DNA of 64,000 nucleotides from Blasia pusilla (GCA_050084515.1 CM114272.1:13330001-13394000); one strand, 5' to 3'; shown: positions 33,259-44,589, counted from the first letter of the stretch. Numbers and translations are program-made. Notes: generated by a model from the sequence alone, not told the origin.

Positions 33259-33278
33259 CCTACCCCCTTCCTCCTGTT

Positions 33279-34414
33279 TCAGTTATCCTCAGGTTCGGGC
33301 TCATAATATCGGCGCACATGCATGCCATTGACTCGCGTGGGCAAGGATTCTCCCTGTAAGGTTTCTAACTGTAGGGATCCATTATCATAGATGGCCAATA
33401 CCCGGTAGGGTCCCATCCAATTTAATTTTAATTTTCCGGGGAACTTTAGTCGCCGGTTATCATACAATAGCACTAAGTCTCCAACACTGATAGATTGTGG
33501 CCAGAGATGTCGATCGTAACGTTTCTTATGTTCTTTTTGCACTTGGGCTGTCCGGCGTAACGCGAGCATGCATGCCTCTACCAACTCCACTAGGGTCTCA
33601 TTCCTGTGTTCGATAACTTCGCCCCCATCCTCCGTTCTTGTTCTCTCCAATACCCGATAAGTGGGCAACGCCCATTGAATAGGTGTTAAGGGATGTACGC
33701 CATAAGTCAGGAAGAAGGGGGTGTATTTTGTAGTAACCTTCTCAGTTGTTCGGTACGCCCATAAATCGGGGCAATTTTTGTGTCCCAATCATAGGAATAT
33801 GTTACCGTTAATCGATTCAATATTCGGCAAATGAGGCCGTTAGATTTTTCCGTCAACCCGTTGGCTTTAGGGTTGTAGGGAGTGGTTTTCCGATGCTTAA
33901 TGAGAAAGTGGGAAGTGAGAGACTCAATAGTCTGGTTCAAGAAGTGCGTACCCCGGTCACTTACTAGTTCCAACGGACAACCATAACGCGTGATAATCAT
34001 CTCGTATAAAAACTTAGCCACTGCTTCACTGTCATCTTTCCGCGTGGCTACCGCTTCGACCATCTTAGTACAATAGTTAGTGGCGATAAGAATATACTTC
34101 CGCCGGGTTTGGCGAGTGGCCGGGGAGATAGGGCCCACGAAGTCAATGCCCCATTTTTCAAAAGGAGCTAGGGGTATGATGGGGACCAAAGGCCACCGCG
34201 TAGTCGCCGTGGGTCGACCTGCCCTTTGACAGGAATCACAACTCCGAATAAAATTACCTACGTCTTTGTACATAGTCGGCCACCAATAACGTGCGGCCAA
34301 AATTTTCTTAACGGTATTTTTACCGCATAGTGTCCACGGAATCAGACCATATCGGGGCTCGATGACTGGGAACCTCTTCAACTTCCAAGCATCTTCGATG
34401 ATCTTCATCAGCAC
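33279..34414 (-). pseudogene. Integrase of G3
   Basis: Zinc domain: ARYWWPTMYKDVGNFIRSC followed by CQRAG. Core: WGIDFVGPI (first Asp), ELVSDRGTHFLNQ (second Asp), TPYNPKANGLTEKSN (Glu region). The frame shifts at about 33775, then LWAYRTTEKVTTKYTPFFL and GVHPL continue it. The C-terminus has GDLVLLYD, then LNWMGPYRVLAIYDNGSLQLE and NGMHVRRYYE, the GPY/F-like tail of Tat/Athila-type integrases, with no chromodomain. It ends at 33279. Confidence 0.85.
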
Positions 34415-34453
34415 CTAATTTGAATAAGACCCCTTGACAGATCTCATATGGGC

Positions 34454-35863
34454 CTATCCGATGTAAAAAAATTGCCGTTCTTCCGCTGTCATCGGGGCAG
34501 GAAGTCGCAGAGTCATTAGAAACCGCAGAATATCCTCATAAAAAGACTGGCTCAACCGTTCTTCTGTTATCTGGAACATATCTTCATCGGGAAAGGTATC
34601 ATCGATAGATTGGGTGAGGTCCGCGTTTGTCATCCTCAACCGGGAAAGAAAATAGGCATTGGTATGCACCTTGCCGGCACGAGTCACAACATCGAATGTG
34701 AATTCTTGTGGCAACAAGATCCACCGTGCAATGCGTCCTGACAGGTCGGCTTTCACCATTAAGGGTATGAGTGCAAAATGATCCACATGAAAGACAAATT
34801 TGTACCCTAATAAATAGTGTCTGAACTTTTTATACAAGAAGACCATGCCTAACGCCTCTCGTTCGGTAGTTGTATATTTCTGCTCTGCCGCCGATAGTTG
34901 TCGGCCGGCGTAGTAAATTGGAAAATCATGTTTGTGCTCATCCAATTGGCTGAGCACTACTCCAATGGCAAATGAGGATGTGTCCACATATACGTGGAAG
35001 GGTTTGGTCCAATTGGGGACCGAAATCTGAGCTTTTGCAATGCGTCTTTTAAGGTGTCGAATGCCACTTGGCACGCTGGTGTCCACTCCCATTCGGTGGT
35101 CTTCCTAAGTAATGCAGTAAGAGCGCCCCGCTTTTACCGCGTAATCTTTAATAAACCGTCGATAGTACCCGACATGTCCCAAGAATCCTCTCAATTCCCG
35201 GAGATTAGTAGGTGGTTCCAATGCGACGATAATATCCACCTTGGCCTTGTCGACCTCAATTCCTTGCACCGACACTCGGTGTCCCAACATAATTCCTTGT
35301 TTCATAGCAATATACGATTTGTCCGGATGAAGGGACAAATGCACTTCGCAACAGCGTGCGAGTGTTAACTCTTACTTTTCCAGATGTTCGGCCTCTGTGC
35401 TAAAGATACAAAAATCGTCCAAAAAGATTTCCACGAACTTCCGCAGATACTCCTGGAAGATGGAGATCATCATCCATTGGAAAGTAGCTGGGGCATTGCA
35501 CAACCCAAAAGGCATTACGCGATATGCGAAAGTTCCCCAGTCCGTAGTGAACGTTGTGAGGGGACGATCCTTTTCTTGTATGGATACCTGGTTGTACCCC
35601 GAATATCCGTCCAAGAAAGTATAACGCTCGTGCCCGGCCACTTTATCCAAAATACTGTCAGTGAAAGGTAGAGGATGGTGGTCTTTTAAGGTGGCAGCAT
35701 TAAATTTCCGATAGTCCTGGCACACTCGGATTTTTCCCATTTGTTTTTTAGGTACAATTACGATGGGCGATACCCACTCGCTGCTTAACACCGGATAGAT
35801 TATTCCTGCCTCGAGACACTGATCGATCTCGTCCTTGACTAACAATGAGTACTTTGGATTCAG
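34454..35863 (-). pseudogene. Reverse transcriptase and RNase H of G3
   Basis: RT: DEIDQCLEAGIIYPVLSSEW, SPIVIVPKK, RVCQDYRKFN, FLDGYSGYNQVSI, MPFGLCNAPATFQ and FLDDFCIFS with both catalytic Asp. The thumb and connection follow (MLGHRVSVQGIEVDKAK, ELRGFLGHVGYYRRFIKDY). RNase H: FHVYVDTSSFAIGVVLSQ, IYYAGRQLSAAEQKYTTTE and FHVDHFALIPLM. Interruptions: TGA at about 35864 where CGA is expected, TAA at about 35370 where CAA is expected, and a frameshift near 35095. Confidence 0.88.
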
Positions 35864-37777
35864 TCAATATTGTCGCATTCGCACCGGGACCGCCCCTTCT
35901 TTAAGATCAATTCGGTGTTCACCATATTGTGCGGGAATGCCTGTCATTTCATCCATGGAGTATGCAAAGACATCCAAATACTCAAACAGTAGTCTTTTAT
36001 ACTTTATAAGTGTGGTGGGAGACAAATCCGCCGAAAGGCGTAGAGACTTTTGATCTGCAATAACGACCTGGACGTAGTCCTGCTCCTGAACCATGTTCTC
36101 TGTAAACTGGAAGGTGCTATGACCTAGCTTCTCTTCCTCTCGAGTCGACCTTGGCTTGGAGGGTACCGACTCCTCGTCTATTTCATAACATTCTAAATAA
36201 TACACCTGGGACAAGGACTCCGTAGCGGTGGTGTTGTCTTGATCTAACGTATAGTCGTCGTCAGTCGGTGGCATCTCTCCTTGGGGTGGTTGAGATTTCC
36301 ACGACAGCTTGATGAGCCGCTTCGAGACCTGATTCAGCGCCTGGAACGTGAAACGTCGCCTTTTCCAATATGTAGTCACCCTCGCGCCATACAGCCAGGG
36401 TCTTCCAATGAGCAAAGGATAGCCCGTCGCGGTCAGGGGCTGCAAGACTAAGTAGTCCAACAGAAACAACATCCCCCCGAGCATGGTGGGAATTTGCGTG
36501 AGCTGTCCGAGGGGTCTCTTCCGGGATTGATCCGCAAACCGCAAATACTTGTCTGTGGGCTCGTACACCGTGTACCCTAGGGCCCGAGGTGTTTGCTTTG
36601 TCATAATATTGATTCCGCTTCCGGAATCAATGGGGACCTTCTTAATAGTATGGCCCTCAATTTCCACCTCCACTTCTGGGGCTCCCAAGTCTTCTACTTT
36701 GAAACGGAACAAATGCACCACTGGCAGATGCTTCGCCGACTTCCTGGGTCTTTTGCGGCTGATTTTCCACTGCTGCAAGATTTTTCCGTATATAGGGTTA
36801 TCCATTAGCAACAGTACCAGGGTTATGTTGGCCGGGGTTGACGCCAAGTCCCTCAGTAAATCGTAAGCTTCTAGGACCAGCGGTGATGTCGCCATGGCTT
36901 GGACTCTCGTACTTGGTTTGGCCTTTGTCTTCTCTGGGGTCCGTTTCCCCTGTGGTTCCTGGTCCTCACGAACTTGAGCACGAACCTGGTCCTCTACATC
37001 CTGATGGAAGTATTTTGGATGACTTCGGTCAAAGGCCGGGTCCACATCGCCTTTGAGGATGGCCTTCCCGACACGTAAGGTGTTCACAGCTTTGTTCTTG
37101 GGCTCCCTAGCTCCGCGCGAAGACGAAGCACCCTTCTTTACCTTTGGGATCCCCGCGGTCTGACTCTTCAACCTCGTGGTGACCGCCAACACAGTTTCTT
37201 GGAACTCTTTGGGCCAATCCGATGATTCCTCGTTGGCCCCTTCGGTCGAGTCTTCCTCACTGATGGTGACTCGCTTTGGTCTCGGGGACACTACTTCTTC
37301 CACCCGGACCAGTTGTACATTTACATCGTTTTTGGGCTCTGGTTGAGCCGCTGGAGTGTTTGCATATCTTACCAACAAACGCGGGACCTTGGGCTCCGGG
37401 CATTCCACGGCAGTGTGCCCGCCCTTCTTGCAGTTCCCGCATAAGGGATTGAGTCCCACTGGTCGCTTTGGGTTTGGGCAATTATTGGCCCAATGGTCTG
37501 CTGCGCCGCAATTACAACAACAATTTTGTTTGATGGGTGGCGTGAAGGCCGCCGCACCCATAATCTGTCTCAGGGGTCTCTGTTCTCCGTATTTCGGAGG
37601 TACATACCGCGTGATCCAGCTTCTCCCCGGGTTTGGGGGTGGCACCGCTTGGACGGCATAGCACCCTTCCCACTGTTCCGGTTCATACCATCCTTCTTCA
37701 ATAGGGGCCTCTTCCTGGATCCACCGTAGATCCCTCTGAGTAGGGCATTCTTGTACAGTATGCCCTGGGTTCCACAA
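35864..37777 (-). CDS. Zinc knuckles, linker and protease of G3 (open part of gag-pol)
   Basis: A 637-codon open stretch. Near the start are two intact CCHC knuckles (CNCGAADHWANNC and CGNCKKGGHTAVEC). A third lies at the upstream edge (CSSCG…GHTVQEC) but is split by a 1-base frameshift at about 37785. A charged linker follows, then the aspartic protease: KKVPIDSGSGINIMTK with DSG, RFADQSRKR and LLIGRPWLYGA. The C-terminal part leads towards RT (LFEYLDVFAYSMDEM). It is part of a polyprotein and does not start with its own ATG. Confidence 0.8.
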   Translation of the reverse strand: MWNPGHTVQECPTQRDLRWIQEEAPIEEGWYEPEQWEGCYAVQAVPPPNPGRSWITRYVPPKYGEQRPLRQIMGAAAFTPPIKQNCCCNCGAADHWANNCPNPKRPVGLNPLCGNCKKGGHTAVECPEPKVPRLLVRYANTPAAQPEPKNDVNVQLVRVEEVVSPRPKRVTISEEDSTEGANEESSDWPKEFQETVLAVTTRLKSQTAGIPKVKKGASSSRGAREPKNKAVNTLRVGKAILKGDVDPAFDRSHPKYFHQDVEDQVRAQVREDQEPQGKRTPEKTKAKPSTRVQAMATSPLVLEAYDLLRDLASTPANITLVLLLMDNPIYGKILQQWKISRKRPRKSAKHLPVVHLFRFKVEDLGAPEVEVEIEGHTIKKVPIDSGSGINIMTKQTPRALGYTVYEPTDKYLRFADQSRKRPLGQLTQIPTMLGGMLFLLDYLVLQPLTATGYPLLIGRPWLYGARVTTYWKRRRFTFQALNQVSKRLIKLSWKSQPPQGEMPPTDDDYTLDQDNTTATESLSQVYYLECYEIDEESVPSKPRSTREEEKLGHSTFQFTENMVQEQDYVQVVIADQKSLRLSADLSPTTLIKYKRLLFEYLDVFAYSMDEMTGIPAQYGEHRIDLKEGAVPVRMRQY

Positions 37778-38026
37778 CTACTACACCAGATTTTGGGCCT
37801 CATCAGCCCGAGTCGTCTTCTGGGGTCCTTCTGGGCCGCCAGATGTACCTTCAACTCAGCCATTTGTTTACTGAGTTCCTCCATGGCCGACTTGCCGGCC
37901 TTCCTTGCCGTCCCTCTCACTGGACTTTCCGACCGCTGAGGACGACGCTTGGTGCTTGGTCGGGTTTTGTTCTGGTGCTTGGGGGAGCGATGATGCCTGC
38001 TTCCCTTTCCTTTTAGATTTTACCTC

Positions 38027-38998
38027 CTACTTCGAGTCCGAGGACTCGGACGAATCCTCCGTAGAGGATTCCGTGTCTGTGGAGGACGCTTCGTCTTCAG
38101 ACGAAGCACTAGTCTGCGACGCCCCTCTCCGTTGGTGAGGCCGTCTTCGTGTTTGGCGGGACTTTTCTGAGGCTTCGTACGCCTCAGCGGAGGCTATGAC
38201 CGCCTCCAGGGAATCCCGTTGGCCTCTCCGGCAATACCGATCCATTTCTTTGGACAAGCCGGACACGAACCAATCTACCAATTGGGAGGTAGTCGTGTGC
38301 TCCAGCTTATTCACAAGGCTCCCGAACCTTTGGGTATATTCCTACAGGGTCTCCTTCTTTCTTCGCTTCAGGTCGCGAAGCTTTGTAAGAAGCCTGTCCT
38401 CCAACTCCAAGTCGCGGAACTCATGTAGGAAGGATTCCAAGACCCTTTTCCAGGTTTCCGTGACTTCTGCTCCGAGACCTTCGTACCACTGGCTTGCTCG
38501 CTTCTTGAGCAGGCCCGGAAAGACTCGTAACAAATCCTCCTCTCGCCCCTTCCCGTTGGCTTTTTGCGACATGGGTGAATTCAAGAACAAAGTTATCCAC
38601 ATCGTCTCGTCGTCCCCAAAGCAAAGGTGGGGTACCTTATGAGTTTTTCTAGTGTTGGCCATGGAATCGCTGCTCTCTGCTGGCTCCCGGGCTTGATGCT
38701 CGAGAGGGAGGAGGTAAAGGTGCCGCCCGAGGTGCTCTGATCGGCTCCTCGCTCCCTGAATCCCCAAAGGGGTCCCAGGACGACTCTTCGTCTCACTGCG
38801 AACTGGCAGGGGACGTAGTGGAGAATTTGTCCCTTTCTTTCTTCTTGCTCTTCGCCTTTGGACGAGGACGAAGACTTGGAGACGAACCAGGTGGTCTCCA
38901 AGTTGGTTGCTCTTTCTGTTGCTTACTGCGCCGATCGGCTCGCTGCTCTCGCGAAGAGGGCCGAGAGCCTTCCATAAGTCTCTTGTGGGATTTGGCAA
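38027..38998 (-). pseudogene. Gag of G3
   Basis: Helical capsid-like region with VFPGLLKKRASQWYEGL, ESFLHEFRDLELEDRLLTKL and RRKKETL, a TAG at 38344-38342 in place of Gln, then EYTQRFGSLVNKLEHTTTSQ and WFVSGLSKEMDRYCRRG in the same frame, and an acidic/serine-rich tail (SSEDEASSTDTESSTEDSSE). The true ATG is probably near 38975 in another frame, with a shift before 38850. The one stop in the body looks like CAG to TAG. Confidence 0.75.
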
Positions 38999-39407
38999 CT
39001 TGCGTTCACCCCCACGGTGGCGAAAGGGTAAAGGTCCATGGAGGGAGGTTAACTACTGATTCTTTTTACATCTACAGGAGGGTGCTTGGTGCTCCTACGC
39101 TTCCTGCCATGTTTTCCTCCCATAAACAGAAGTACCGGGTTTTCACCAAGTACAACTATCGTCCATGGGCGAAGCACCGTTCGGCGACTGGTTCTTTGAC
39201 CATTCTAATTAGTTGGTCTAGCTTCTCTAGCACCAATGCAGCAAATGTATTGTTATCTTCAAGCATACATTGTCTTACGGGGGTCGCTAGAGCTAGCCGA
39301 TGGTCTTTAGTAAGAACTAGATTGTGGGGTCGTCTAGGGGCGAAGCTTCTTTCTCCGCTCCCTACTTCCCCATGGGTCTTTCTCTCCCTTCTCAGCCAAG
39401 GATATGA

Positions 39408-39425
39408 TCCCCGGCAGCGGCGCCA
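39408..39425 (-). other. Primer-binding site of G3 (tRNA-Asp-like)
   Basis: The minus strand reads TGGCGCCGCTGCCGGGGA, complementary to the 3' end of tRNA-Asp as in many plant Tat/Athila-type elements, 18 bases inside the 5' LTR edge. Confidence 0.85.
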
Positions 39426-39443
39426 AAGAAATCTTTGACTATA

Positions 39444-40616
39444 TGTAATGTCTAAGTGTTTCTTATTTACAGTCAATTATAGCGTTCGATCCCCAAGAGG
39501 ATCATTGTTGGATGAAAAGAGAGTATAAAGTGATTATTATGTTGTAAAAGTAGTGTGGTTGATTATGTAATTCAAATGTAGTATTCCAGTAACATCTTCC
39601 GATCCTTTTTAGTACCTATGTTTTCTTCTTCAATTCTCTCGAATAGAATTTAAAGTACGCTCAGGCAATTTGTTCTCTCGACATCTCGGAACCTCACAGA
39701 GACCTCAAGAATAAAGTTGGCTTCTCCTACTTTTGGAACTTAATCCGTCTTGGCAGGTTACTATCTGTCAAACATATTTCATACAACTCTATGTTGATTA
39801 TTCCATTGATGAGAAAGGTTCGCCTGATTCATTCTTCACTCGGCAGACCCAAAAAGAATATTTAGACATAAGCATAGCACATCAGAATGAATGAATGAGT
39901 GCTTTACTACTCCATCAAGAATTGGAAGACTTCAAAGTATATACAAGCTCGAGAGGGTACAACTCTCTTGCTCGGACCATTCCTGACAAAGATAAGGACT
40001 TCATGAGCGAATGATAATGATAGCTTCACGTCTTGTTTCTTAAATATTCGAGAGTAGGAGCGTTTCTATGATCCGAAGCGTTCTTGATGAAGTTGGTGTC
40101 TCTTCAATATCTGTAACTACCTAGATCTATGGTGTGCGTTCCTTTTCCTATGATCCTTGTGAATCCGCGGTACAAAACTGTTCTAACTACCAATTTGATA
40201 CAAAGGGTCGCGCCCCTTCCTAGTCTAATTGTTTTAACTATGTGCCGGTTTGAATCACAATCATGCTGAGCTTCGCTGCGCTAAATTTCCACAGGACGAA
40301 GTTCTTCATTCTTCATTCTCTTCTTGCTTCGCTCTTCGTGCTTCGTTTAAGAGCAAAGTACTTCGTATATAGAGCTTCGTTGAGCTTTGCTAAGCTTCGC
40401 GTTGATCCTTTATACTTCGTTACGGCTTTTGATTCTCCTCTAAGGCAAATCCTTGATCTTCCATCTCTCTGCCTTATCTTAGGAGCTTCGTGATTCACTT
40501 GAATCTTATTCGTTCTTCTCCATAATTGCATATAATAATCCAAACCATAATGTACAAGAGTCTTTGTTCAATAAAAAGATACATTTCTTCCAAAGTACAA
40601 AATTGTGGGTATCACA
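39444..40616 (-). repeat. 5' LTR of G3
   Basis: Second LTR, followed by the ATGGC duplication at 40617. Promoter-side half (about 40265-40495) is rich in GCTTCG/CGAAGC. The differences from the other LTR are mostly C/T and G/A transitions plus a few short indels. Confidence 0.93.
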
Positions 40617-40785
40617 ATGGCTGACCCCCAAAAGTCTCACCTCATTGCAGCAAAGAGGGTGACAAGGTATCTTAAGGGTTCAAACACATTTGGGCTTGCC
40701 TACGATAGAGGAAACCAACAAGGTCCGATAAATTTGGGATTCTTTGATGCTGCTTATGCAGGTTTTCCAACAACTTGCCGCTTCG
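40617..40785 (+). pseudogene. Copia RT/RNase H remnant, right part
   Basis: Resumes the copia protein left at 29866: MADPQKSHLIAAKRVTRYLK, then FGLAYDRGN and FFDAAYAGF, the start of copia RNase H. It stops near 40775, where mitochondrial-like DNA begins. Confidence 0.8.
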
Positions 40786-41291
40786 GTTTCCCGAACTTAC
40801 CCCTTCAATTCCTGAAATAGCTCAGGGACACAGCACCCGGGGCCTCTTAGTACCGAATGCTTAGAAATCCGGGGCTCGCCCTGCGGGCCCTATACCAAAA
40901 GTGGATAAGTTCCGGAGCATCCAAGTGGTGTACACGGTAAGGGAAAGGCCTCCGGTTCAAGTCCGATCGTAGGCTCAAACTTTTCTATCGCACGGGATAT
41001 CTATGATTTGCAAAAGCTACGCACTTGCCGCGGTTCATTAATTAGCCTTCGGAGGTGAAATACCCACCTTGTTGTATTCACCCAAGAAGAGGGACCCTTC
41101 TGCCTCTATAAAGCCAGTTTATTGTATCAAGTCTATCTCTATAACAGATGGGTTACTTTATGGAGAGGCCCAAGCCCGGGTTAGTTGATTTTATAGAATT
41201 CTTGGAATGCCTTTACAGTTGGAAAATCTATTTTGTCACGAAACAAGTACGATCGAGAGCTAGGCTCCTTAACTGCCAGGCTGGCTAGAAA

Positions 41292-41430
41292 AATAGGTTC
41301 ATAGATGGCCTCAAGCACAAGATGTAAGGCCTTTTGTACGATCTTATCCCCGTATTGGAAATCGACGTAGCCGTGTCCTTGGAAAAGGCTTTATCTCCCT
41401 GGACCCGGACGATAAAATTGTCCGCATACC
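41292..41430 (-). pseudogene. Group II intron maturase fragments in swapped order
   Basis: On the minus strand RYADNFIVRVQGDKA (41428-41384; the Y-A-D-D box with one Asp changed to Asn) comes before DKIVQKALHLVLEAIYEPIF (41351-41292). In intact maturases the second motif precedes the first by over 100 residues, so the pieces are rearranged. Confidence 0.65.
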
Positions 41431-41445
41431 GGTTTACTTGTTTTG

Positions 41446-41535
41446 TTAGGTCTTGACTTCTTTGCTATGATTTTTTTAGTGGTTTATGTAGGAGCTATTG
41501 CCGTTTTAAATTTGTTTGTCGTTATGGTTGGAGGG
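41446..41535 (+). pseudogene. nad6: nad6 fragment (mitochondrial NADH dehydrogenase subunit 6)
   Basis: Thirty codons read LGLDFFAMIFLVVYVGAIAV then LNLFVVMVGG, the highly conserved second/third membrane region of plant mitochondrial Nad6 (complex I). It lacks start and end and is flanked by unrelated sequence. The chloroplast paralogue ndhG reads differently here. Confidence 0.85.
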
Positions 41536-42700
41536 AAGTCGCTGGCAGGTACTAACAAACCACAACGAGAAGCAACCCGAAAGACCAGAGTTTATTTTTT
41601 CAAATAAATAATCTATTTTTTTTAATTATATTAAAATAATAAAACATTATTATTTTTTCTGATTTTCATTAATTATATTAAAATGTGTACTCATTTGTAC
41701 AAAGATCGTAAATAGCCACATGACTAGCGTATTGTATTATTAAGCGTTTGTGCCAGAAAACTACCGTTTTCTGCCCCCCCTAACGTCTTTAGATCTCACT
41801 CAAAGAAAACCTCCACCGGAGTGCTACGCCCTACGGGCAAAAAAAAATATATATTTTTTTTTCGTTACAGTTTCTCGTCAAAGTACTGTGATCAAATCAT
41901 TCAACATCTTGGTCGCAGTCGCGCAGTCTGGCCTCATACAGTATAACACGCTAGTAATCAAGCATCAAGCAATTGTTTAGCAATTCGCAATCAATAAAAG
42001 ACTAGCTCTCGTTGAAGTTTTCTTGCTATTTTCGTTGAAAGAAAATGGAAAACAAAATAACAAAAATTTTAACCCTTTTGACAAAAAAAGTGCTTACGCA
42101 CCTTCGGGCCTGTCCCGAGCCCTCTAGGCCTCAACCAGAACCCTATGGCCCAAAAGGCACTCGCCCTTTTCATACTTTTTAGGAATTTCCAGCTATCAAG
42201 GTTTAAAGAAGACGTCTTAGCCATTTGTGTAACTTAAGCACTGATCCGCTCTGTCCTAGAAGGCCCTAGTCCTTGGGGGGGCGGAGACCGCCCCGAAAGT
42301 TGTAGTTAGGGACTTGACCGAGCCAGGCTCGGGAGTCGAGTAGGCGTAGCCTACCCTGCAGTAGATTAAAAAAAGGGTTCAAGTACCGAGGGAATTTTTT
42401 TTTTATGGAGATTGTGGGTCTATAAGTTCTATTTGCATATCTATCTGAGGCACGTAGTGCTCGACCAAACGGAGAGGATCTATTATGTGTTTTTGCATTC
42501 GACGTTTGGTCGAATAATGTTTTTGCCATTTTTTTATGCGGCTTTTGGAGGTGAAGTTCCTTTGTGAAGTGTAATGTATCTGTTCCTTAATGGGATGACC
42601 CTTTGGGATTGCATGTTTTACCGCCATTCTATAAATGGCTTAAGCGATAATTTGGCGCTACCCAGCTAAAAAGGGGGCGGGAAACGCGCCGTTTTTGGCT

Positions 42701-43930
42701 ATCAGGAAGCACGGCTTGAGTATAGCTGCATATTTTGCCGGTCGGACGATCGACAACCTAGTTAATGACTGGCGGGTGGAAAATAATGCAAAGGAAATCT
42801 TGAATCACATGCAAAAGGCCCAGACTTTCAGGGGACGCAAGCAGATCTGAGCAAAATTTGGCAGCAATCCAGAAAGGGAAATTGGACCATCCCTTACGAA
42901 CAGGGTTTAAGATGGCTTATCAAAAGACTGAAACAAACTACATCATATACACCCAAGTCTCTATCTCATGCATGTACTTCCGCTACTTAACAATGTGCGT
43001 CGCTGATATCATCGTTCCTGCTTCCACTGTGCATTGCACCCAGTTACGCTTTGCACGGTAGTTACACTGGGTTATGCGTTGCAGCCGCTTATCGACTTCT
43101 ACCGCACTTTCCTCACAGTACATGCAGAAACCTGTTTTTTAAAGCCGTGGTCCGCCACTAGTTATGCCTTCACACACGTAACTCAGTAAAAGCTGTTTTG
43201 GCCTTATTGGATATCGGCCTGCTTGCCATTGCGATTTGGGCCCGCATTCTTGTTGCTATAAATAGGGCGAACCAGTGAGTGCAAAAGGTAGCTAAATAGG
43301 GGAATAGGACTTCTTAAAGTGTGAAGATTCTATCTTGCATCGTAAAGATTCCTACAAACGGCACCTGAAAGGTTCCTTCAAGCGGCATCAAGCCTGACAA
43401 GATTCGTTCCGACATTCTCCAACTGTGACGACGTGACAGCGTCGGACTCATGACGTGTGCTTGAGGAGCAAAACAGTGTCCTTGGTGAGCGTGGCGGCCC
43501 ACAATTCGCTACTAGCCTCCTCCTGCAGTGTACATGGCGACGGATTTCCTACTTTATGGGCCGTAAGGTCAAACTACCGTTCACCGAGTGACGGACCAGC
43601 AGGGGCCAATAATGAGGCCAGGTTCAGAGCTACGCCGGTTGGCTACGACAATGAAAGTGCGAGATCGCGATAGCGCACATGTCTCACGGCCTCGCGCTTA
43701 CTCATAATCGGGTTAATTAATCCGAGGTCGAAATTCTTTAACCACACATCACATCTTATCTATTTAGGTGAGAGATTAAAAATGTTTTAATATCCTTCAT
43801 TATGTGTTAAAACTATGATGCACGGGAGTTTCTAGTCCGATGTGAGACACATCAATTCTGCAATGAAGTCGTGTAGTTTTATAGTGCCTACAACATCTGA
43901 AAACCTACACGGTCTTCTATCCGGTCATCC
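42701..43930. other. No gene recognised; possible core promoter
   Basis: Moderate GC, no homology seen. CTATAAATAGGG at 43256-43267 is a textbook TATA box, followed 50-60 bases later by a purine-rich leader, which could be the promoter of an unrecognised LTR or gene. No long frame follows. Confidence 0.4.
43256..43267 (+). promoter_or_regulatory. TATA box candidate
   Basis: CTATAAATAGGG in a locally GC-richer setting. No coding frame can be tied to it, so its role is uncertain. Confidence 0.4.
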
Positions 43931-44339
43931 ATCTCGTACGCCAAACTGGTAGGATCACTCAATGTGTACAGTGGATCACTAACACACTCTTCTACACGCT
44001 CCCCTTCGTCTGAAGACAACACAGAAGGAGATCGAGGTGGTCTCTCACACGGAGACCCTCGAAACCTCGCACCACTCCGGGTAAACCCTCCAGAGCTACT
44101 CTCAAGTCCACTACCTCACCTCTCAAAATCCCGAAAAGACGCCGTGATGGCCCTCGTGCCCCTCTCTTGCAATCACTCTCACCCTCGCGTGTAATCACTT
44201 GATCACTCAAGCTAATATGCGGCACTCAATCTACACTCTCTCACTGAGACGTATATTGTGCGACAACAAGCGGCGTGGTGTGGCAATCGGCTACCATCCT
44301 ATCATCTTATCGACAAGACATACCCTCAACTCTAAACAT

Positions 44340-44589
44340 CCCACACATGTCTAGAACCCATATATCAATGATGCTCTAAGCATCTGCACGAAACACAATA
44401 TCCCCAAAGAATTGCCTAATATCCGTAATTTCCTCACACGTGCAGGATAAGAGACTATGATGGGTAACTTGACAATAATGGCGATGTCATTCCTCGACAA
44501 CTGTAATCTTGACCCCAACTCGATCGTGAAGACAACTCCTCTAATCAGCAAGTCGTACTCCTCTCGTATTGACACTACTCAAACCTCCT
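44340..44589 (-). pseudogene. Gag start of G1 copy F
   Basis: On the minus strand, directly after the LTR block ending at about 44590, comes EEYDLLIRGVVFTIELGSR, matching the Gag start of copy A (EEYDLLLGGVVFTTELGSR at 16404). Downstream the similarity fades. This links the 44.6-46.2 kb block to G1 and fixes its orientation. Confidence 0.75.

Larger units (their letters stand above)
29867..40616 (-). mobile_element. Complete Ty3/gypsy element G3 (Tat/Athila-like), 10.75 kb
   Basis: LTRs of 1172 and 1173 bases (29867-31038 and 39444-40616), each starting TGTAATG and ending ATCACA on the plus strand. They have a 5-bp target duplication, a tRNA-Asp-like primer site next to the 5' LTR and a purine tract next to the 3' LTR. 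Coding order on the minus strand: Gag, three zinc knuckles, protease, RT, RNase H, integrase, then an extra ORF before the 3' LTR. The LTRs differ at about twenty positions by eye (about 98% identity), so insertion is fairly recent, yet the coding region already holds several stops and shifts. It splits a copia remnant. Confidence 0.92.
40790..42700. other. Mitochondrial-like DNA insertion (NUMT), scrambled
   Basis: Composition and content change: CCCCGAAAG-, CCCTGCGGGCCC- and CCTTCGGGCC-type motifs common in plant mitochondrial spacers, a nad6 piece and group II maturase motifs. Non-adjacent pieces lie side by side and in the wrong order, so it is either a copy of a rearranged mitochondrial region or several pieces joined on insertion. 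A frame at 42403-42627 (minus, MAVKHAIPKGHP…) looks organellar in style but I cannot name it. The edges are approximate. Confidence 0.7.

Noticed and set aside
40900-40980. Possible mitochondrial tRNA (GGTTCAAGTCC near 40960)
   Set aside because: A T-arm-like sequence is present, but I could not pair an acceptor stem, D-arm and anticodon arm, so at most it is a fragment.
42403-42627. Organellar-style frame (minus) in the mitochondrial-like block
   Set aside because: Basic and ribosomal-protein-like in composition, but I could not match it to any named mitochondrial gene.
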